Positions 7,080 to 8,509 of a stretch of DNA of 8,509 nt are shown here, in pieces. A program made the translations under genes and the position numbers. The DNA lies in contig JAIRZX010000462.1 in assembly GCA_031267005.1 (NCBI GenBank), positions 1 to 8,509 on the forward strand, in the 5' to 3' direction. Within the stretch, counting starts at the first letter, position 1. Each line of letters starts with the position of its first letter. The stretch is from Deltaproteobacteria bacterium. GTDB lineage: Bacteria > Desulfobacterota > Desulfarculia > Adiutricales > Adiutricaceae. The notes beneath the pieces were generated by a model. It had not been told where the DNA came from. It worked only from the letters and a program-made list of their open reading frames with translations, and made no database searches.

Positions 7080-7784
7080 ATGTCTGACCCAGATGCCGCA
7101 GCTGTTGAGGGATCTTTCGGCATCGGGACTTCGGACCTGATGGCCGCGTTGGAAAAGGCTCTTAACACGGCCACCGAAGGCGAGAAGGATAAAATCCGCC
7201 GTCAGCTCGGGATTACCGCCTCCGAGGCCCCGACAGCGGGAAACGGGCAGTCGCCGGGAACAACTGCGGCATCTGAAACGCCGCCCGTCCGACCGGTTGC
7301 GGTGGACAACCGGTTCGCATTGTACCGAGTGTCCCCCGGCACAGTCCTCAGCATTATCGCCACCCTCATCGGGGCGTTTATCGTATATAGCCTCTCCGGA
7401 TTATCCAGCAACATGGAAGCCAGGTTCGCCGACCAGGCAACCAGGATAACCGGACTGGAAAACAGAATAACCGGACTGGAAAACAAACTGGAAAACAGGA
7501 TAAACGGACTGGAAAACAAACTGGAAAACAGGATAAACGGACTGGAAAACAAACTGGAAAACAGGATATCCGCGCTGGATGACAAGTATGATGCCAAGAT
7601 TGACGCACTGATTAAGACGGTCACGGACATGCGGGTTGACATCGGAAAACTTCAGGCTCTCATGACCGGACAGCTTGCACCCGCCGGGGACACGGAGCGG
7701 CCCCGGACCTCGGATGATTCCGCAGGCGCTGGGAACCCCGACGGGAGCGCCCCGCCCGTCGCCGGACCGGAGCAGCGCCCCTGA
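7080..7784 (+). CDS. Single-pass membrane protein with 11-residue-repeat coiled coil (234 residues), function unknown
   Basis: The N-terminal part (about 1-83) is soluble, with a short helical segment (MAALEKALNTATEGEKDKIR, 21-40) and a Pro/Thr-rich stretch. One hydrophobic segment (about 86-106, VSPGTVLSIIATLIGAFIVY) should span the membrane. Residues 112-183 form a coiled coil built from RINGLENKLEN repeats, with hydrophobic residues spaced 3-4-4 (I123, L126, I130, L133, L137, I141 and on to V181). The last 35 residues or so are Pro/Gly/Asp-rich and probably disordered. There is no signal peptide with a cleavage site, so the coiled coil could face either the cytoplasm or the outside; orientation is not settled. 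It is transcribed away from the ATPases and nothing links their functions except proximity. I do not recognise a named family. Confidence 0.85.
   Translation: MSDPDAAAVEGSFGIGTSDLMAALEKALNTATEGEKDKIRRQLGITASEAPTAGNGQSPGTTAASETPPVRPVAVDNRFALYRVSPGTVLSIIATLIGAFIVYSLSGLSSNMEARFADQATRITGLENRITGLENKLENRINGLENKLENRINGLENKLENRISALDDKYDAKIDALIKTVTDMRVDIGKLQALMTGQLAPAGDTERPRTSDDSAGAGNPDGSAPPVAGPEQRP
7443..7562 (+). repeat. Tandem 33-bp repeat inside the coiled-coil gene
   Basis: A 21-bp partial unit (7443-7463) is followed by three 33-bp units (7464-7496, 7497-7529, 7530-7562). The last two are identical and the first differs at two bases. Each unit encodes one 11-residue coiled-coil repeat, so gain or loss of units would change the stalk length in frame. 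Confidence 0.9.
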
Positions 7785-8234
7785 GTTGCCGCCGATCCGC
7801 AGACCGCCCGGAGCCCCCGCCCCGCCCTGGACTGGCCTCGGCAGAGAAAAGGTCCCCGACAAATGGAGGAACCTCCTCCCCTCACCCTCATCTTCCCTCG
7901 CCTTCTGCCTCATCCTCATCCTCAGCCTCTGCTCCAGCTTCGAATCGGTCGAACTCTATAGGCTGACATTCCAGGCAAGTTCAGGCATCCGAGCTTCCCT
8001 TCGTGTCGTGGTTTCGGTGCGAACAGGTTCCAGCTTTGGCTCGGAGTTCTGAAGGGTACTCCTAGGATTTTCCTGAACCGAAGGGAAGATGACGGAGAAT
8101 GGAACCCTCACCCGTGGATCTGGGTTCCGGCTGACAGTCAAATCCCTCAGGTAGGTCAATGTGCGGCCTTTTGGGCAGCCATCCACGTTTGCAGGCTCAG
8201 TTTTCTTGGCAGACTCTATTTGCGGCAAAAAATT
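7785..8234. other. Stretch without a supportable gene after the coiled-coil gene
   Basis: A plus-strand frame (7675-8052, TTG start) overlaps the end of the coiled-coil gene and contains one hydrophobic stretch (SSLAFCLILILSL), but it has no ribosome binding site and is Pro/Ser-rich. A minus-strand frame (7956-8228) has no recognisable content. I do not call either. No clear intrinsic terminator follows the coiled-coil gene. Confidence 0.5.
8101..8128. other. Hairpin GGAACCC / GGGTTCC
   Basis: A perfect 7-bp stem encloses a 14-base loop (8108-8121). No T-tract follows on either strand. It lies about 320 bp after the coiled-coil gene, so it could stabilise or end a transcript, but a terminator cannot be claimed. 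Confidence 0.4.
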
Positions 8235-8270
8235 CCGTGAACGGATACCTAAGTCCGTATCCGTTCACGG
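8235..8270. repeat. Inverted pair of the dispersed motif, forming a perfect 14-bp hairpin
   Basis: CCGTGAACGGATAC (8235-8248) and its exact reverse complement (8257-8270) are separated by 8 bases (CTAAGTCC). This is the only place in the window where the motif occurs head to head. It could act as a hairpin in RNA, a cruciform, or a double binding site. Confidence 0.85.
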
Positions 8271-8416
8271 GCTAGAGGGGGGGGCGGTCCTGTGTCTGGC
8301 TGGAATCGAGCTTCAGGCAAACGAGAGGGTGCGGGGGGGCTCAGGGGCAAGGTTCGGCGGTCCTGGGGCAGGCAGGAGGCGTCCCTGGGTAATGCGGGAA
8401 GTCGCACGATACCAGT

Positions 8417-8452
8417 GGGGGAGGTGGCTTTCCACCCCGTGAACGGATACGG
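8417..8452 (+). repeat. 36-bp dispersed repeat, copy 2
   Basis: This matches 33 of 36 positions of 1168-1203 in the same orientation. The stem GGTGG CTTT CCACC is fully paired here. It is followed by an AT-rich stretch (8453-8509) that could be the upstream region of a gene beyond the window; no start is visible in it. Confidence 0.75.
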
Positions 8453-8509
8453 TAAAATTTGTGTGGCCCTGAAAGTTACATTTATGTTGGTTTTATTCGA
8501 ATCGTCGTA

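Noticed and set aside
7675..8052. Possible small membrane protein overlapping the end of the coiled-coil gene
   Set aside because: It has only a TTG start inside another gene, no ribosome binding site and mostly low-complexity sequence. The one hydrophobic stretch is CTC/ATC-rich DNA and could be chance.
8101..8128. Intrinsic terminator for the coiled-coil gene
   Set aside because: The stem is good, but no T-tract follows and it is over 300 bp from the stop codon, so it is listed only as a hairpin.

Overview
The window is GC-rich DNA with a strong preference for G or C at third codon positions, a clear Shine-Dalgarno site at one gene, and sigma70-type promoter matches in its few AT-rich islands. 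This fits a high-GC bacterium. I cannot name the taxon. There is no rRNA, tRNA, CRISPR array, transposase or integrase that I can support.

Layout: (1) Positions 960 to 1 (minus strand) hold the first 320 codons of a P-loop ATPase that runs off the left edge. (2) Positions 961-1208 are its upstream region, with a TTGACA-type promoter and a copy of a dispersed repeat. (3) Positions 4418 to 1209 (minus strand) encode a 1069-residue protein whose N-terminal half is a paralogue of the first ATPase and whose C-terminal half is a HerA/FtsK-like ATPase. The two genes lie in tandem on the same strand with about 250 bp between them. (4) Positions 4419-5126 are a gene-poor, structured region holding the likely promoter of the 1069-residue gene, which predicts a leader of about 420 nt. 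(5) Positions 5127-5525 (plus strand) are a degraded fragment resembling the DUF3536 domain of GH57-type proteins. (6) Positions 5526-6840 are very GC-rich, with several frames open at once and no convincing gene. (7) Positions 7080-7784 (plus strand) encode a 234-residue single-pass membrane protein with an 11-residue-repeat coiled coil, with its own promoter and ribosome binding site. (8) Positions 7785-8509 have no supportable gene but hold hairpins and repeat copies.

A motif, CCGTGAACGGATAC, and close variants recur six times, always outside recognised genes. One pair forms a perfect hairpin. Two copies share a 36-bp element in direct orientation at 1168-1203 and 8417-8452, bracketing about 7.2 kb.

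The most promising candidate for an undescribed system is the pair of tandem ATPases that share an N-terminal module. In the larger protein the N-terminal P-loop has lost its lysine, while a second, HerA-like P-loop is intact. Such architectures occur in bacterial conflict and DNA-processing systems, but no nuclease, methylase or other effector is visible here, so any function is inference.
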